Shown here: one piece after another, positions 1 through 15,296 of the stretch
How the letters are laid out: each line of letters begins with the position of its first letter
How positions within the stretch are numbered: position 1 is the stretch's first letter
DNA from: Vigna angularis
Taxonomy: Eukaryota; Streptophyta; Magnoliopsida; Fabales; Fabaceae
Direction: 5' to 3'
NCBI RefSeq assembly: GCF_016808095.1
Contig: NC_068970.1
Span: 16,536,501-16,600,500, forward strand
DNA length: 64,000 bases
Notes under the pieces: generated by a model
The model's database searches: none
Told to the model about the DNA's origin: nothing
The model's input: only the letters and a program-made list of their open reading frames with translations
Translations under genes and position numbers: made by a program

Positions 1-276
1 TTTTTGCGATGATCGTATAATATTTTTGTTATACGAGAGCAGATGAGGGAACGACGTCTGAACCAATTCAAGTGAAGAAGGAAGCAGCAGAAAATTGAAG
101 AATATTTTAAGAGAAAATAAAATAAAATTAAGAGTGTTTTATTTATGTGTGAAAATATAATGTATTTCCAGTGTGAACTATGTTACTCCTAAATGGAGGA
201 TTGTAATATTGTATGATGTTTTCTTTATTAATGAAATAAATTTGGGTGTGAGATGTTTATATTTCGGGGTGTTACA
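1..276 (+). repeat. 5' LTR (3' portion only) of a Ty3/gypsy retrotransposon
   Basis: The first 276 bases match 6786-7062, the end of the downstream LTR, with three substitutions and one single-base indel by my count. The copy ends in ...GGGGTGTTACA and is followed directly by the primer binding site, which fixes the LTR boundary at 276. The upstream part of this LTR lies outside the window. It contains a hairpin (arms CGTATAA at 14-20 and TTATACG at 29-35) that recurs in related LTRs further right. Confidence 0.95.
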
Positions 277-281
277 TTTAG

Positions 282-299
282 TGGTATCAGAGCGGTTCG
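282..299 (+). promoter_or_regulatory. Retrotransposon primer binding site (initiator Met tRNA type)
   Basis: TGGTATCAGAGC begins five bases after the LTR end. This is the usual plant LTR-retrotransposon primer binding site, complementary to the 3' end of initiator methionine tRNA, and it primes minus-strand DNA synthesis. Confidence 0.9.
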
Positions 300-389
300 T
301 CCTTAAGACGACCTAAGAGTTGTGGATTTATCCTACAAACTCATATTATAAATCATAATAACAATAATTCTCTGTGTGAACAGAGAGAA

Positions 390-3300
390 ATGGCACGTGG
401 GCAATCCAACGGTGAATCCTCTAATGTGCCTAGCTTGGCAAGAGCTTTGGAGACTATCGCCTCTGCTCTTCAACAACAGGGCGCTGCTTTAGTGCAGCAG
501 CACGAAACTGCTCTACAACAATTAGAAGCGGTTAGGCTAAGTTCTAAAGCCAGTCAAAGAGAACATGTGGAAGCCTTAAGGCAACTATCTGCGAATGGCA
601 CGTCTGTAGGAGCTCAAAGGATTCAGGAATGGACCTTGGAAAACTTTCTACAACACCGTCCACCTACTTTTAATGGGAGAACAAGCCCAGATGAGGCTGA
701 TTTATGGATAAGGAATATGGAAAAGATTTTCGATGCGAAAAATTGTTCATCAGAAACTAGGTTGGCATATTCCGAGTATCAGCTGTTCGGAGAAGCAATA
801 CACTGGTGGGACAATATGAAGCTAGTATTACAGGAAGGTGGTGAGATTATTAGCTGGGAAGTTTTTAAAAATAAGTTTTACGCTGAGTACTTTCCGGACA
901 GTGTAAGACATGCAAAAGAGGTGGAATTTTTGAAACTCGTGCAAGGTGACAAATCGGTGGCTGAGTATGCAGACAAGTTCAAACAGTTGGGACGTTTTTA
1001 CACCCAACCATCAAATGAAGAGTGGAGGTGTAGAAAATTTAAAAATGGATTGAGAGCAGACATACAACTAGCCTTGAACCCTGTAGCTATTAAAGAGTTT
1101 TCTGCTTTAGTTGAACATGCCAAAGTTGCGGAAAGGTTAAGGAGGGAGATGGAAGTTCAGCAAAAGTTACAAAGGGTGGGAGGACCATCTGGGTCACGAG
1201 TTGGACAACATGTAAGGAATCGACCTTATGACAAACCACAGCCTCATAGGAATTCTCATCAACAACAACACCAGCAGAGAATAATCCGATGTTTCGTTTG
1301 CGGAGGACCTCATCTGAAGAGCGTTTGTCCGCAACTTCTTTCACACAACAAATGTTTCCTTTGCGGAGCAGAAGGACACTTTGCTAGAAACTGTCCCTCT
1401 AAAAGCGGAACAGCTCAACCTCAACAACCGATTCAACAGAGAAGGACTGACAACAGGCCTCAAGCAACTGGAAGGGTTTATGCTTTAACTGGAGCAGAAG
1501 CTGCAAAATCAGGTAATCTCATCATTGGATGTTGTATGATAGCTGGTAGAGAGTTTAATGTTCTATTTGATTCTGGAGCGACACACTCCTTTTTGTCTGA
1601 AACTCTTATTCAAGAGTTGAACCTACCCGTGAGAGAGTTACAGTATGATCTCATGGTATCTGCACCAGCCTCTAAATTGATAAAAACATCGAGGATGTGT
1701 CCTCAATGTCCAATCATTGTAGAAGGACGTAGGTTCAAAGTACATCTTATATCTTTACCCTTACAAGGTTTAGATGTAATCTTAGGAATGGATTGGTTAT
1801 CTGCCAATCGTATCCTTATTGATTGTAGCAAAAAGGAGTTGATTTTCCCTAATCCTGAAGAAGCGGAGTTGCTGTCAGTACAACAAGTGTTAAAGGAAGT
1901 CAAAGAAGGATCTTCGTGTTTCGTTATCTTGACTCATGTGGAAGTCGAGAAAAATGAACAAAATCTCGATGTTCCTATAGTTAATGAGTTTAATGATGTG
2001 TTCCCAGAAGAAGTACCAGGATTGCCTCCTCAACGAGAAATAGAATTCTCCATTGATTTAATACCCGGAGCTGGACCAGTATCAGTAGCCCCATATCGAA
2101 TGGCTCCGGCGGAGTTAATTGAATTGAAGAAGCAAATTGAAGAATTGTTGGAGAAGCAATTTATTCGACCAAGTGTGTCACCTTGGGGAGCACCAGTACT
2201 GTTGGTAAAGAAGAAGGATGGAAGCTCTAGATTGTGTATCGACTACAGACAGTTGAACAAGCTAACCATCAAGAACAAATATCCTCTACCTAGGATTGAT
2301 GATCTGTTGGACCAGTTGCATGGAGCTCAGGTGTTTTCAAAGATAGATCTCAGGTCTGGATATCATCAAATTTTGGTGAAGCCAGAAGATGTACAGAAGA
2401 CCGCTTTTAGATCCAGATACGGACACTACGAGTATGTAGTTATGCCGTTCGGTGTAACTAATGCTCCAGCCCTGTTCATGGATTTCATGAACAGAATCTT
2501 CCGACCATTCCTTGATAAGTTTGTCGTAGTCTTTATAGATGACATACTTATCTATTCTAAGACTCAAGAAGAACATGTTGAACACTTAAGGACCGTCCTT
2601 GGGATCTTGAGGGAGAAGAAATTGTATGCAAAGATGTCAAAATGCGAGTTTTGGATGCAAGAAGTCAAATTCTTAGGACATGTTATATCAGCTCAAGGTA
2701 TAGCGGTGGATCCAACAAAAGTTGAAGCAGTACTGCAGTGGGAAAAACCGAAAACCATAACAGAAATAAGGAGTTTTGTGGGATTAGCCGGCTACTATAG
2801 AAGGTTTATAGAGAATTTCTCTAGAATAGTAGCGCCTTTAACACAACTAACTCGCAAAGATCAACCTTTTGTCTGGACGGATAAGTGTGAGAAGAGTTTT
2901 TTGGAGCTAAAGCAGAAACTGACCAGTGCACCGGTTTTGGTAATCCCTGAACCAAGTAAAAAGTTTGAAGTTTATTGTGATGCTTCTCATCAGGGATTAG
3001 GTTGTGTACTTATGCAAGAAAGAAAAGTGGTGGCATACGCTTCTAGACAATTAAAGATTCATGAGAAGAACTATCCTACTCATGATTTGGAATTGGCAGC
3101 AGTGGTATTTTCCTTGAAGATTTGGCGGCACTACCTCTATGGAGCTCAATTCCAAGTATTCAGCGATCATAAGAGCCTAAAGTATCTCTTTGATCAGAAG
3201 GAGCTTAATATGAGACAAAGGAGATGGATGGAGTTTCTTAAAGATTTTGATTTTGATCTCCTGTATCACCCAGGGAAAGCTAATGTGGTGGCTGATGCAT

Positions 3301-4862
3301 TGAGCAGGAAGTCAGTGCATATTTCAGCCTTAATGGTCAAAGAGTTAGAGTTGGTAGAAAGCTTCAGAGACTTGAGATTGCAGGTGGAATTTGAAGCTGA
3401 TAGTATCAGATGCAGTAATTTGGTGGTGTCCAATGACTTGTTGAGGCGTGTCAAAGTAGAGCAGTTGAAAGATGTTGAGCTTCAGAAGTCAGCAAGTTTG
3501 ATTGGGACTGAGCAAGGTAAAGATTTTACCTTGGGAGTTGATGGCATTCTGAGGTTCAGAGGCAGAGTCTGTGTTCCTAGCAATTCAGAGTTGATAAGAT
3601 TAATCCTTGAGGAAGGTCATAAGAGTCGCTTTAGCATGCATCCTGGCATGACTAAAATGTATCAAGACCTCAAGGAGTCTTTTTGGTGGTCTGGTATGAA
3701 GAGGGATGTAGCGCAATTTGTTACTTCTTGTTTAACCTGTCAGAAGGCTAAGGTAGAGCATCAGAGACCTGGAGGTCTATTGCAGCAACTTGAGATACCT
3801 GAGTGGAAATGGGATAGCATAGCTATGGACTTTGTTACCCATTTACCACGCACAGTCAAAGGACATGATGCTATTTGGGTGATTGTAGATAGATTGACCA
3901 AGAGTGCTCATTTCTTGGCGATTAATTTGAGAATGTCAATGGCAAAGTTGGCACAACTGTATATCAAGGAGATCGTGAGACTACATGGCGTTCCTTCTAG
4001 CATCATATCAGATAGAGATCCGCGGTTCACATCACGCTTTTGGCAGACACTTCAGAGTGAGATGAGCAGTAGATTGCAGATGAGTTCAGCGTATCATCCC
4101 CAGACCGATGGGCAATCTGAAAGAACAATCCAATCACTTGAGGACTTGCTGAGGACATGTGTTTTGGATCACTTGGGAGTCTGGGATGAGGTATTGTCTT
4201 TGGTGGAGTTCACTTACAACAATAGCTTTCATGCTAGTATTGGAATGGCACCTTACGAGGCTCTGTATGGAAGACGATGTCGAACTCCTTTATGCTGGTA
4301 CCAGGACGGTGAGAAGGCTCTGATAGGACCTGAATTACTACAACAGACCACAGACAAAGTAAAGTTGATACGAGAAAGAATGAAGGCTTCACAGAGCATA
4401 CAAAAGTCCTATGCTGATCAAAGAAGGAGACCATTGGAGTTTGCAGTCGGAGATCATGTCTTTTTGCGGGTGACTTCAACTACAAGAGTAGGAAGGGCTC
4501 TTCGTTCGAAGAAACTTTCTCCTAAGTTCATTGGTCCATATCAAATTTTGAGAAGAATTGGGCCAGTCGCTTACGAGATGGCGTTACCTCCTCAGTTAGC
4601 CAAACTCCATTCAGTATTTCACGTTTCTCAACTAAGAAAATATGTTCATGATCCTTCTCACATTTTAGAAGTGGAAGATATTCAAATCAGAGAGGATCTA
4701 TCCGTAGAAGTGCAACCTGTTTGTATAGAAGACACTAAAACCAAAGAGCTTAGAGGGAAAACTATCAACTTAGTAAGAGTAGTTTGGGATAGAAAAACAG
4801 GTGACTCTACCTGGGAATTAGAAGATGATGTAAAACATTCTTATCCCTATCTTTTTTTGTGA
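390..4862 (+). CDS. Ty3/gypsy chromovirus (Tekay/Del-type) gag-pol polyprotein, intact
   Basis: A single uninterrupted 1,490-codon frame encodes the polyprotein that packages, reverse transcribes and integrates the element. Domains in order: gag core (about 90-250); two zinc knuckles (CFVCGGPH... from residue 301, one residue shorter than the usual CX2CX4HX4C, and CFLCGAEGH... from 322); aspartic protease LFDSGA with Asp394; reverse transcriptase with FIDD at 715-718; RNase H with Asp864; integrase zinc region (His1077/His1084 and a CLTC pair); integrase core Asp1147, Asp1208, Glu1244, with the exact D-35-E spacing. The C-terminal about 50 residues ([15 protein letters not shown]...) look like the short chromodomain of the Tekay/Del clade. 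No stops or frameshifts, all catalytic residues present and near-identical LTRs indicate a young, possibly competent copy. Gag and pol share one frame. The clade call rests on remembered features, not a tree. Confidence 0.95.
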   Translation: MARGQSNGESSNVPSLARALETIASALQQQGAALVQQHETALQQLEAVRLSSKASQREHVEALRQLSANGTSVGAQRIQEWTLENFLQHRPPTFNGRTSPDEADLWIRNMEKIFDAKNCSSETRLAYSEYQLFGEAIHWWDNMKLVLQEGGEIISWEVFKNKFYAEYFPDSVRHAKEVEFLKLVQGDKSVAEYADKFKQLGRFYTQPSNEEWRCRKFKNGLRADIQLALNPVAIKEFSALVEHAKVAERLRREMEVQQKLQRVGGPSGSRVGQHVRNRPYDKPQPHRNSHQQQHQQRIIRCFVCGGPHLKSVCPQLLSHNKCFLCGAEGHFARNCPSKSGTAQPQQPIQQRRTDNRPQATGRVYALTGAEAAKSGNLIIGCCMIAGREFNVLFDSGATHSFLSETLIQELNLPVRELQYDLMVSAPASKLIKTSRMCPQCPIIVEGRRFKVHLISLPLQGLDVILGMDWLSANRILIDCSKKELIFPNPEEAELLSVQQVLKEVKEGSSCFVILTHVEVEKNEQNLDVPIVNEFNDVFPEEVPGLPPQREIEFSIDLIPGAGPVSVAPYRMAPAELIELKKQIEELLEKQFIRPSVSPWGAPVLLVKKKDGSSRLCIDYRQLNKLTIKNKYPLPRIDDLLDQLHGAQVFSKIDLRSGYHQILVKPEDVQKTAFRSRYGHYEYVVMPFGVTNAPALFMDFMNRIFRPFLDKFVVVFIDDILIYSKTQEEHVEHLRTVLGILREKKLYAKMSKCEFWMQEVKFLGHVISAQGIAVDPTKVEAVLQWEKPKTITEIRSFVGLAGYYRRFIENFSRIVAPLTQLTRKDQPFVWTDKCEKSFLELKQKLTSAPVLVIPEPSKKFEVYCDASHQGLGCVLMQERKVVAYASRQLKIHEKNYPTHDLELAAVVFSLKIWRHYLYGAQFQVFSDHKSLKYLFDQKELNMRQRRWMEFLKDFDFDLLYHPGKANVVADALSRKSVHISALMVKELELVESFRDLRLQVEFEADSIRCSNLVVSNDLLRRVKVEQLKDVELQKSASLIGTEQGKDFTLGVDGILRFRGRVCVPSNSELIRLILEEGHKSRFSMHPGMTKMYQDLKESFWWSGMKRDVAQFVTSCLTCQKAKVEHQRPGGLLQQLEIPEWKWDSIAMDFVTHLPRTVKGHDAIWVIVDRLTKSAHFLAINLRMSMAKLAQLYIKEIVRLHGVPSSIISDRDPRFTSRFWQTLQSEMSSRLQMSSAYHPQTDGQSERTIQSLEDLLRTCVLDHLGVWDEVLSLVEFTYNNSFHASIGMAPYEALYGRRCRTPLCWYQDGEKALIGPELLQQTTDKVKLIRERMKASQSIQKSYADQRRRPLEFAVGDHVFLRVTSTTRVGRALRSKKLSPKFIGPYQILRRIGPVAYEMALPPQLAKLHSVFHVSQLRKYVHDPSHILEVEDIQIREDLSVEVQPVCIEDTKTKELRGKTINLVRVVWDRKTGDSTWELEDDVKHSYPYLFL

Positions 4863-4898
4863 AGTGTCGAATTTTCGAGGTCGAAAATTTTTGTTGTT

Positions 4899-4906
4899 GG
4901 GGAGAA
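4899..4906 (+). promoter_or_regulatory. Polypurine tract
   Basis: GGGGAGAA lies immediately before the TG start of the 3' LTR at 4907. This is where the plus-strand primer of LTR retrotransposons is found. Confidence 0.85.
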
Positions 4907-7062
4907 TGTAAGACCCATGTAAAATATTTAAATTTAATAAATATTTGTTTTTGTTATTTATTTTTATAAAGTTAATAAAAGTATGGTAAGAAAAAAAAAT
5001 TAAAATTTATGATAGGTAACAATAATAATAATTTCAAAGGAAGGAGTTTAAAAATTTGAGAATTTATTTTAAGAGTAAAAAAAAAATGAATAGTAAATAG
5101 TAAATAGTTAAAAAAAATATTAAAATAAATTGTGGAAGAGAACATTCCACGTAAAACTCAATTATTCAGAGATAAGAATGGTGATTAAAAAAATAATTTT
5201 TGAATAGTAAAAATGAATAGTAAAAGTGAATAGTAAAAATGAATAGTAAAAATGAATAGTAAAATTTTTGGCTATAAATAGCCAAGGGGGGGAGGCTGAA
5301 AATTTGCACCAAAATTCTAGAGAATTTGTGAGAGAAGAGAGTTTGAAGAAATTCTAGTTGAAGAGGGGAAATTCTGGAAGTTTCCGGAGACCGATTTGAG
5401 AAGAGGAAACTAAGTCTGGAATAGAGGTAAGGGGAGCTAACTTGAGTATTTCCTTTTGTATTATTTTGAGTCTTGAATATGCTATATTTTGCTTTTGTCT
5501 GATCTTAAATCTTGAATATGGAGTATTTTGTTTCTGTATGATCTTGAATTTTAAATGAGAGTATGCTTTTGTGTTGATATCCAAGTGTGATAGTTGTAAA
5601 ATGTGATGTTGATTATGTTATGCCATTTGTATGTTATTAGTTGTTTATTTTTGTATTTTGGAAGGATTAGAAATTGTCTAACCGGCTCTGCCAGATTCAA
5701 TTTCTTGTTTCCCCAAACTATTTATTGCTTTCCTTATTTATTTTATTGCATTTTTGGAAGGATTAGAAGTTGTCTAACCGGCTCTGCCAGATTCAACTTC
5801 TTGTTTCCCCAAACTTTTTATTTCTTTACTTATTTATTTTATTGCATTTTTGGAAGGATTAGAAGTTGTCTAACCGGCTCTGCCAGATTCAACTTATTGT
5901 TTCCCCAAACTTTTTATTTCTTTCTTATTTATTTTATTGCATTTTTGGAAGGATTAGAAGTTGTCTAACCGGTTCTGCCAGATTCAACTTCTTGTTTCCT
6001 CAAACTATTTATTGCTTTACTTATTTATTTTATTGCATTTTTGGAAGGATTAAAAGTTGTCTAACCGGCTCTGCCAGATTCAACTTCTTATTTCCCCAGA
6101 CATGTATTGTTCTTGTTATTTAATTATATTGTATTTTGGATGGATTAGAAGTTGTCTAACCGGCTCTGCCAGATTCAACTTCTTGTTTCCCCATGAATTT
6201 TTATATTAAGATTATTTTTATGATTGTCAAATATTGTATTCCTCTATGACCATTTATAGTAATATTTTTTTATTGTTAATTGTTTATAATTATCTTGTAT
6301 GAATTCTGTTATGAATGTTTATTGTGATGTTTGATATGAAATTATGCATTTGAAATATAGTATGAGTCTCGGGGAGAGACTCTATAATGACATGGTATTA
6401 GTGTATATGTTGATGTTGAGGGTCCTGTTGTTGGTGGTGATCCTAAAACTCTAATAATCTTCCAGTCTCAATTAGAGAAGGATGTGTTATGTGGTGAGAG
6501 TAGTAGGAGGTCCTAGTCTATGTTTATAGACATTAATGGATTAACCTTGTGGGTGATGTGATATATTATATTTGGCCAAAAATTTTTGTTGTTGAAATCA
6601 CCACAAGTGCATGACCACCCGAGACTTCCATCAACAATATATCCGGATAATAGAGTCTAGTATGATAATTGCATCTTGCTAGAATTTATGGTGAATGTAT
6701 TACGTATAATAATAGTGTCATGCTTTTCTTTGAACTTTGCATGGTAGCTCACCCTTACTTGTTTGTTTGTGCCGGAAAAATCTTATTTTTGCGATGATCG
6801 TATAATATTTTTGTTATACGGGAGTAGATGAGGGAACGACGTCTGAACCAATTCAAGTGAAGAAGGAAAGCAGCAGAAAATTGAAGAATATTTTAAGAGA
6901 AAATAAAATAAAATTAAGAGTGTTTTATTTATGTGTGAAAATATAATGTATTTCCAGTGTGAACTATGTTACTCCTAAATGGAGGATTGTAATATTGTAT
7001 GATGTTTTCTTTATTAATGAAATAAATTTGGGTGTGAGATGTTTATATTTTGGGGTGTTACA
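4907..7062 (+). repeat. 3' LTR of the Ty3/gypsy element (2,156 bp)
   Basis: The LTR runs from TGTAAGACCC after the polypurine tract to GGGGTGTTACA, so it has the usual TG...CA ends. Its last 277 bp repeat the left edge of the window. A six-unit tandem array occupies about 5655-6195. It carries no gene; the open frames at 5603-6123 are translations of that array. The sequence after the LTR is CAGTG, the expected 5-bp target duplication, but its partner is off the left edge. Confidence 0.95.
5655..6195 (+). repeat. Six tandem ~96-bp units, each with a stem-loop, inside the 3' LTR
   Basis: Units begin with TTTTGGAAGGATTAGAA and recur every 95-96 bp. Each holds arms AGAAGTTG and CAACTTCT around a loop containing GGCTCTGCC. 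Left arms start at 5669, 5765, 5861, 5956, 6052 and 6147. Unit 1 has AGAAATTG paired with CAATTTCT, a matched change on both sides; units 3 and 5 each have one broken pair. Confidence 0.95.
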
Positions 7063-7245
7063 CAGTGTTTCTGATTTTTTGTTCAGTTGAGGCTACCATA
7101 AGATGACAGAGAAATTGTTGGAGTGAGAGAAATGAAAGAGAAAGTGTTGAGATCAATGAGTAGATCAGTAAGGATTTGAGGGTTTCTTAAAACCCGGTAC
7201 ACTACTAAAATGTACCAACTAAAAAACAGATGCAAGTTAGCAAAC

Positions 7246-7247
<2 letters not shown>
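7063..7247 (+). mobile_element. Right-end fragment of a long-TIR element, interrupted by the gypsy insertion
   Basis: The sequence from GTGTTTCTGATTTTTT to GTTAGCAAACCC matches the end of the element at 10436-11487, including the blocks AAATGTACCAACT and AGAGAAATGAAAGAG. Its terminal repeat has lost the CpG-rich core seen in the other copy. The gypsy element begins exactly where this copy stops, so it probably inserted into it. A (TA)n tract follows at once. Confidence 0.75.

Positions 7248-7329
<82 letters not shown>
7248..7329. repeat. (TA)n microsatellite
   Basis: About 41 uninterrupted TA units directly abut the terminal repeat of the preceding element. Confidence 0.98.
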
Positions 7330-11487
<4,158 letters not shown>

Positions 11488-11488
11488 C

Positions 11489-11506
11489 TATATATATATA
11501 TATATA
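11489..11506. repeat. Short (TA)n tract flanking the long-TIR element
   Basis: Nine TA units follow the right terminal repeat, mirroring the longer tract at the left end. Confidence 0.9.
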
Positions 11507-13829
11507 ATATGATGGCAAAAGAAAGATAAGAAAACAAATGACACACTAAATGCAAGGAGAAATTAATTTTCATAAGAATAACGTCAATCTAAATACATTA
11601 TATATTTTATAAATGTTGTACAAAATAATATTTGATATATATAAAATTTGATAGGAAAGGTCAAGGATTAAAAATATCATAATATAATATATATATTTTT
11701 TTTTTTGCTTTTAGAAGACTAGTATATTGAATAGACTCGTGAAACTATAGTCCCTTCATATTGATTTTTCTTTCCTCTTTCTTTACAATAATAATTCAAA
11801 TATAACATCATATATCTCAACGAATATTGCAGGATTAATTTCACTAACTTATTGAATATGATCATCTTTCATATTATATTATCTTTCTGTGAATCCTCAT
11901 TCGACTCTCACAATCTAGTTATTTTCTTTTACGTGAATTAGATACTAGTAGAGTCACATAATCTCACACCTAAAGCCTTTTTCAATACACTTAGACTCAA
12001 CTTTAATTAACATTTCTCCTTAAAAATAACCAAATTGACAACCCCAATACACTAAAAATCTTCATGCATATATCATAAATTTCTTTTATTTTAAAATTCA
12101 ACACTAAGATCTCAAATTTCAAATTAAACTTCACTTATAAATGTTTTTCTTACCACAATACTTTCTCTTATATAACTTCACACTCAAAATCCTTTATCTA
12201 CACAACAAAAGGCCTGATGAATGATGAATATACAATTTTTGAGTTTCTACCAGAAGGGATTTTAACAAGAAGGTCACATGCAATGAGAAAAAAGTTGCAT
12301 TCAAAGAAAGATTAATATATCATTAGAAAAAATGACAGGAAATAAAATTACCTAAAAGGGAGATTGATAAAGAACTTTGATGTTCGCATATATATCACTT
12401 CCTTTAAGTGGATTATTTAAAAAATAAAAACAGTTTTAGGATTTGGAAAGAGAATAGAAAGGTATTTCGGGAAAATAAGATTTAGAGAATAAGAAAAAAA
12501 TGATTTTCGTTCTCAGAATCTCAACCATTAACTAATTTTTTTTACTGGGAAAATAGTATAAAATTTATTTCAAATAATATACAATTTTTTTATATTACTA
12601 TATTATTATATAAATTTAACTAAGTTACACTGAAACTAGTTTTAAACTCGTGTAAACACACAAGTTGATGTTGGTTTATGTGTTTAATGAAAATGAATTA
12701 GATATCGAAGAAAAAATAATAGTAAATATTTTTAAGTTTATAATTAAGTTTTGAACAGAAACAATCCTACAAATAGTTTGTAGTTTAGAAAATCAATATG
12801 TATATAAAAGAGGAAAATAGAGATATAAATTAATAATTGTAACTCAAAATATAACTATATACAAAAGAAAGATAATAATGAATATTAAAAAAAATAATAA
12901 AAGAAGCTGATTTTGTCAATTAAATTATGTTTAGATAAGTAAGAATTAACATTATCAACCAACTTATTCAAATGATTAAATCCTAAGTTTCTCAGTTCAA
13001 TACCAATTCAAATAATGTAAATAGTACACAAACATTTTAACATAACCATATTTTCAACATCTCAAACATCAATAACTAATCAAACATTATCAACCAATCA
13101 AACATGAAATTTACAACTCTCAAACTTTTAACATAAGGCAATTAACTTTCCTTATCCGAAAATTGATCAAATGGATCTAGAACCTTATAAATACCCCTTA
13201 AAGTATAGAAAGTTTTATATATGCTTATGAACAACACAAACATGATCATAATACAGCATTAGAACCATTGATCAATAGAGATTTTTAAAGAAAACTCAAA
13301 TGTCACATGCCATCCTAGATGGTTCACATGCATAGAAAGATTAAATAAACTAAAGAAAGAGGCAAAAAAACCAACTTACTATTTTAGAAAAACTGATTGG
13401 ATGAAAGTAGAAAGCTCATGTCAAAGATCACTATGACAGTCTTTAAAATTTAAACAAACAAACAGGGATATAAATTCTAGGAAGAGGTGAGAGAGCTTTA
13501 AATAAAATGAATTTTGAAGAAATGATATGATTTTAAAATAATAAAACTCATTTATAAAAATTTTATTTATATTTTAAACTTTTAATATTAAAATAATTGA
13601 ATTTTATTATTTAAAATCTATTATCAATTCTAAAACACAATTTTCTATACTCTTGCTTTGTTTTATGAAAGTAAATGTAAATCATTATTCACACTAAACA
13701 ACATGTGAACATCATATTTTAATTCAGTGTGAAACTCCATTTACTATATGAGAAACCGTTTATGAGAAACATTACAAATATCATTTGGAGAATGAAGTTT
13801 TATATTAGTATTGGTAATTGGTAATGTTA
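11507..13829. other. Intergenic AT-rich stretch without a recognised gene
   Basis: No convincing coding exon, RNA gene or complete mobile element could be identified. The sequence is low-complexity, with stops in all frames. Confidence 0.6.
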
Positions 13830-14275
13830 ATTCTAATTCTAATAATAATAATAATAATTATAATAATATTAATACAATTAATACTAATATTAATTTAAAT
13901 AATAATAATATTATTTATATTACTAAAAATAATACTAATACTAACAATTAATATTAATAACAGTAATAATAATACTAATATTTATAATAATACTAACAGC
14001 AATAACATTTATATTAATATATCAATAACACCAATACTAATACTAATAATGCTAATAACACTACTAATAGTAATACTACAGTACTAATAATATTATTGTT
14101 ATTGATAATACTATTTCTAATGTTAATAATAATACTAATACTAATAACGTTAATATCATGACTAATACTAATATTATTTCAAAAAATAATACTAATAATA
14201 TATAATATTAATTATATAATTAATACACATAATAGTAATAATACAAATATTTATAATAATACTAATAAAATTTAA
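13830..14275. repeat. Degenerate trinucleotide (AAT/ACT) tract
   Basis: About 445 bp is composed almost entirely of AAT, ACT and ATT triplets (for example AATACTAATACTAATAATGC), heavily mutated from a simple trinucleotide repeat. Confidence 0.9.
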
Positions 14276-14329
14276 AGGTGTCGAAAAAGTAATTATGGAC
14301 ATTTAAGAAATTTTAATTGTACATTCTAT

Positions 14330-14333
<4 letters not shown>

Positions 14334-14399
<66 letters not shown>
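14334..14399. repeat. Compound (TA)n-(GT)n microsatellite
   Basis: About 50 bp of TA followed by seven GT units. Confidence 0.97.
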
Positions 14400-15075
14400 A
14401 CCGACGTAAGATATAATAATTAAGAGTACAGATACAGTATATTAACTCAATACGGAACTTTCTTCCAAGAACTTCATAATATTGATACTTAATAAGCACA
14501 CCCCTTTGTCTCCTAATAATACCACAACAGTTTTTATATATGGATTTTTACATGATAAAATTACCCACTTTTATAATATTTTAAACAATTATACTTTAAG
14601 TAATAGTTAAAAAAATATATAGGGGATTCAACTCACCGTATACACATGTAGTTAAATATTGAAAATTTTACCTTTTTTCTAATAAAATATTCAATATTTT
14701 TATTTATATAAGAGACGCATTGGCGATTTTCTTTTTGTCATGGAATTGCATAGCAAAAGTTACACTTATGTTTGGAGACGTATTTGCGACTGCCTACAAA
14801 TATCTTTCTCCACCATACCCTTTTATCTTAATTTAAAAATATGTTATATAACATTTTAAAGCATTTAATTTAAATATAATAAAATTGATAAATTTAAAAC
14901 AAAGTCACATTTATGATTGTATGAAACTAAATATTTGTAAAACTACAAATTGTGTTCCATTAAATAAATTAAATTATAGTAAGTAGAGGAAATGATAAAT
15001 GATTGAAGTTTTATTAAATGCTTTCTAGAAAAGTTTTAGATAATATGACATATGTCAGTGATAAAAAAAATAGTA

Positions 15076-15081
15076 CACGTG
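15076..15081. promoter_or_regulatory. G-box (CACGTG) upstream of LON2
   Basis: A perfect CACGTG palindrome lies about 220 bp before the LON2 start codon. G-boxes are bound by plant bZIP and bHLH factors. A six-base match alone is weak evidence of function. Confidence 0.35.
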
Positions 15082-15149
15082 AAATAAAATAAAAAGATAA
15101 TAGAAGATACTAATAAAAAATGAAAATTGGGAGGAAAACAGAGGCAGTT

Positions 15150-15296
15150 AGTTCCTATCGTTTGTCTGTTTCGAATCGGATTCTGTATTTATTCCCATCG
15201 TTGGTTCATCTCTTCACCCTTCGCTTCTCTTCTCTTCTCTTTTCCTCTCTTACAAATCAATCCAATCGAGGGCCCTTTTTTCACTGAGTTCCGACC
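15150..15296 (+). promoter_or_regulatory. LON2 5' leader, pyrimidine-rich
   Basis: The region before the LON2 ATG is rich in C and T (CTTCTCTTCTCTTCTCTTTT around 15222-15244) and ends with GACC before ATGG, an acceptable plant start context. Pyrimidine-rich leaders are usual in plant housekeeping genes. The transcription start cannot be placed exactly. Confidence 0.5.

Larger units (their letters stand above)
1..7062 (+). mobile_element. Young Ty3/gypsy chromovirus, nearly complete
   Basis: Partial 5' LTR, primer binding site, intact gag-pol, polypurine tract and full 3' LTR occur in canonical order. The roughly 1 percent LTR divergence over the 276 comparable bases and the unbroken frame indicate recent insertion. 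The left boundary and target duplication lie outside the window. Confidence 0.95.

Noticed and set aside
5603..6123. Two overlapping frames with repeated peptide units
   Set aside because: They only translate the 96-bp LTR tandem array; the repeats are the signal, not a protein.
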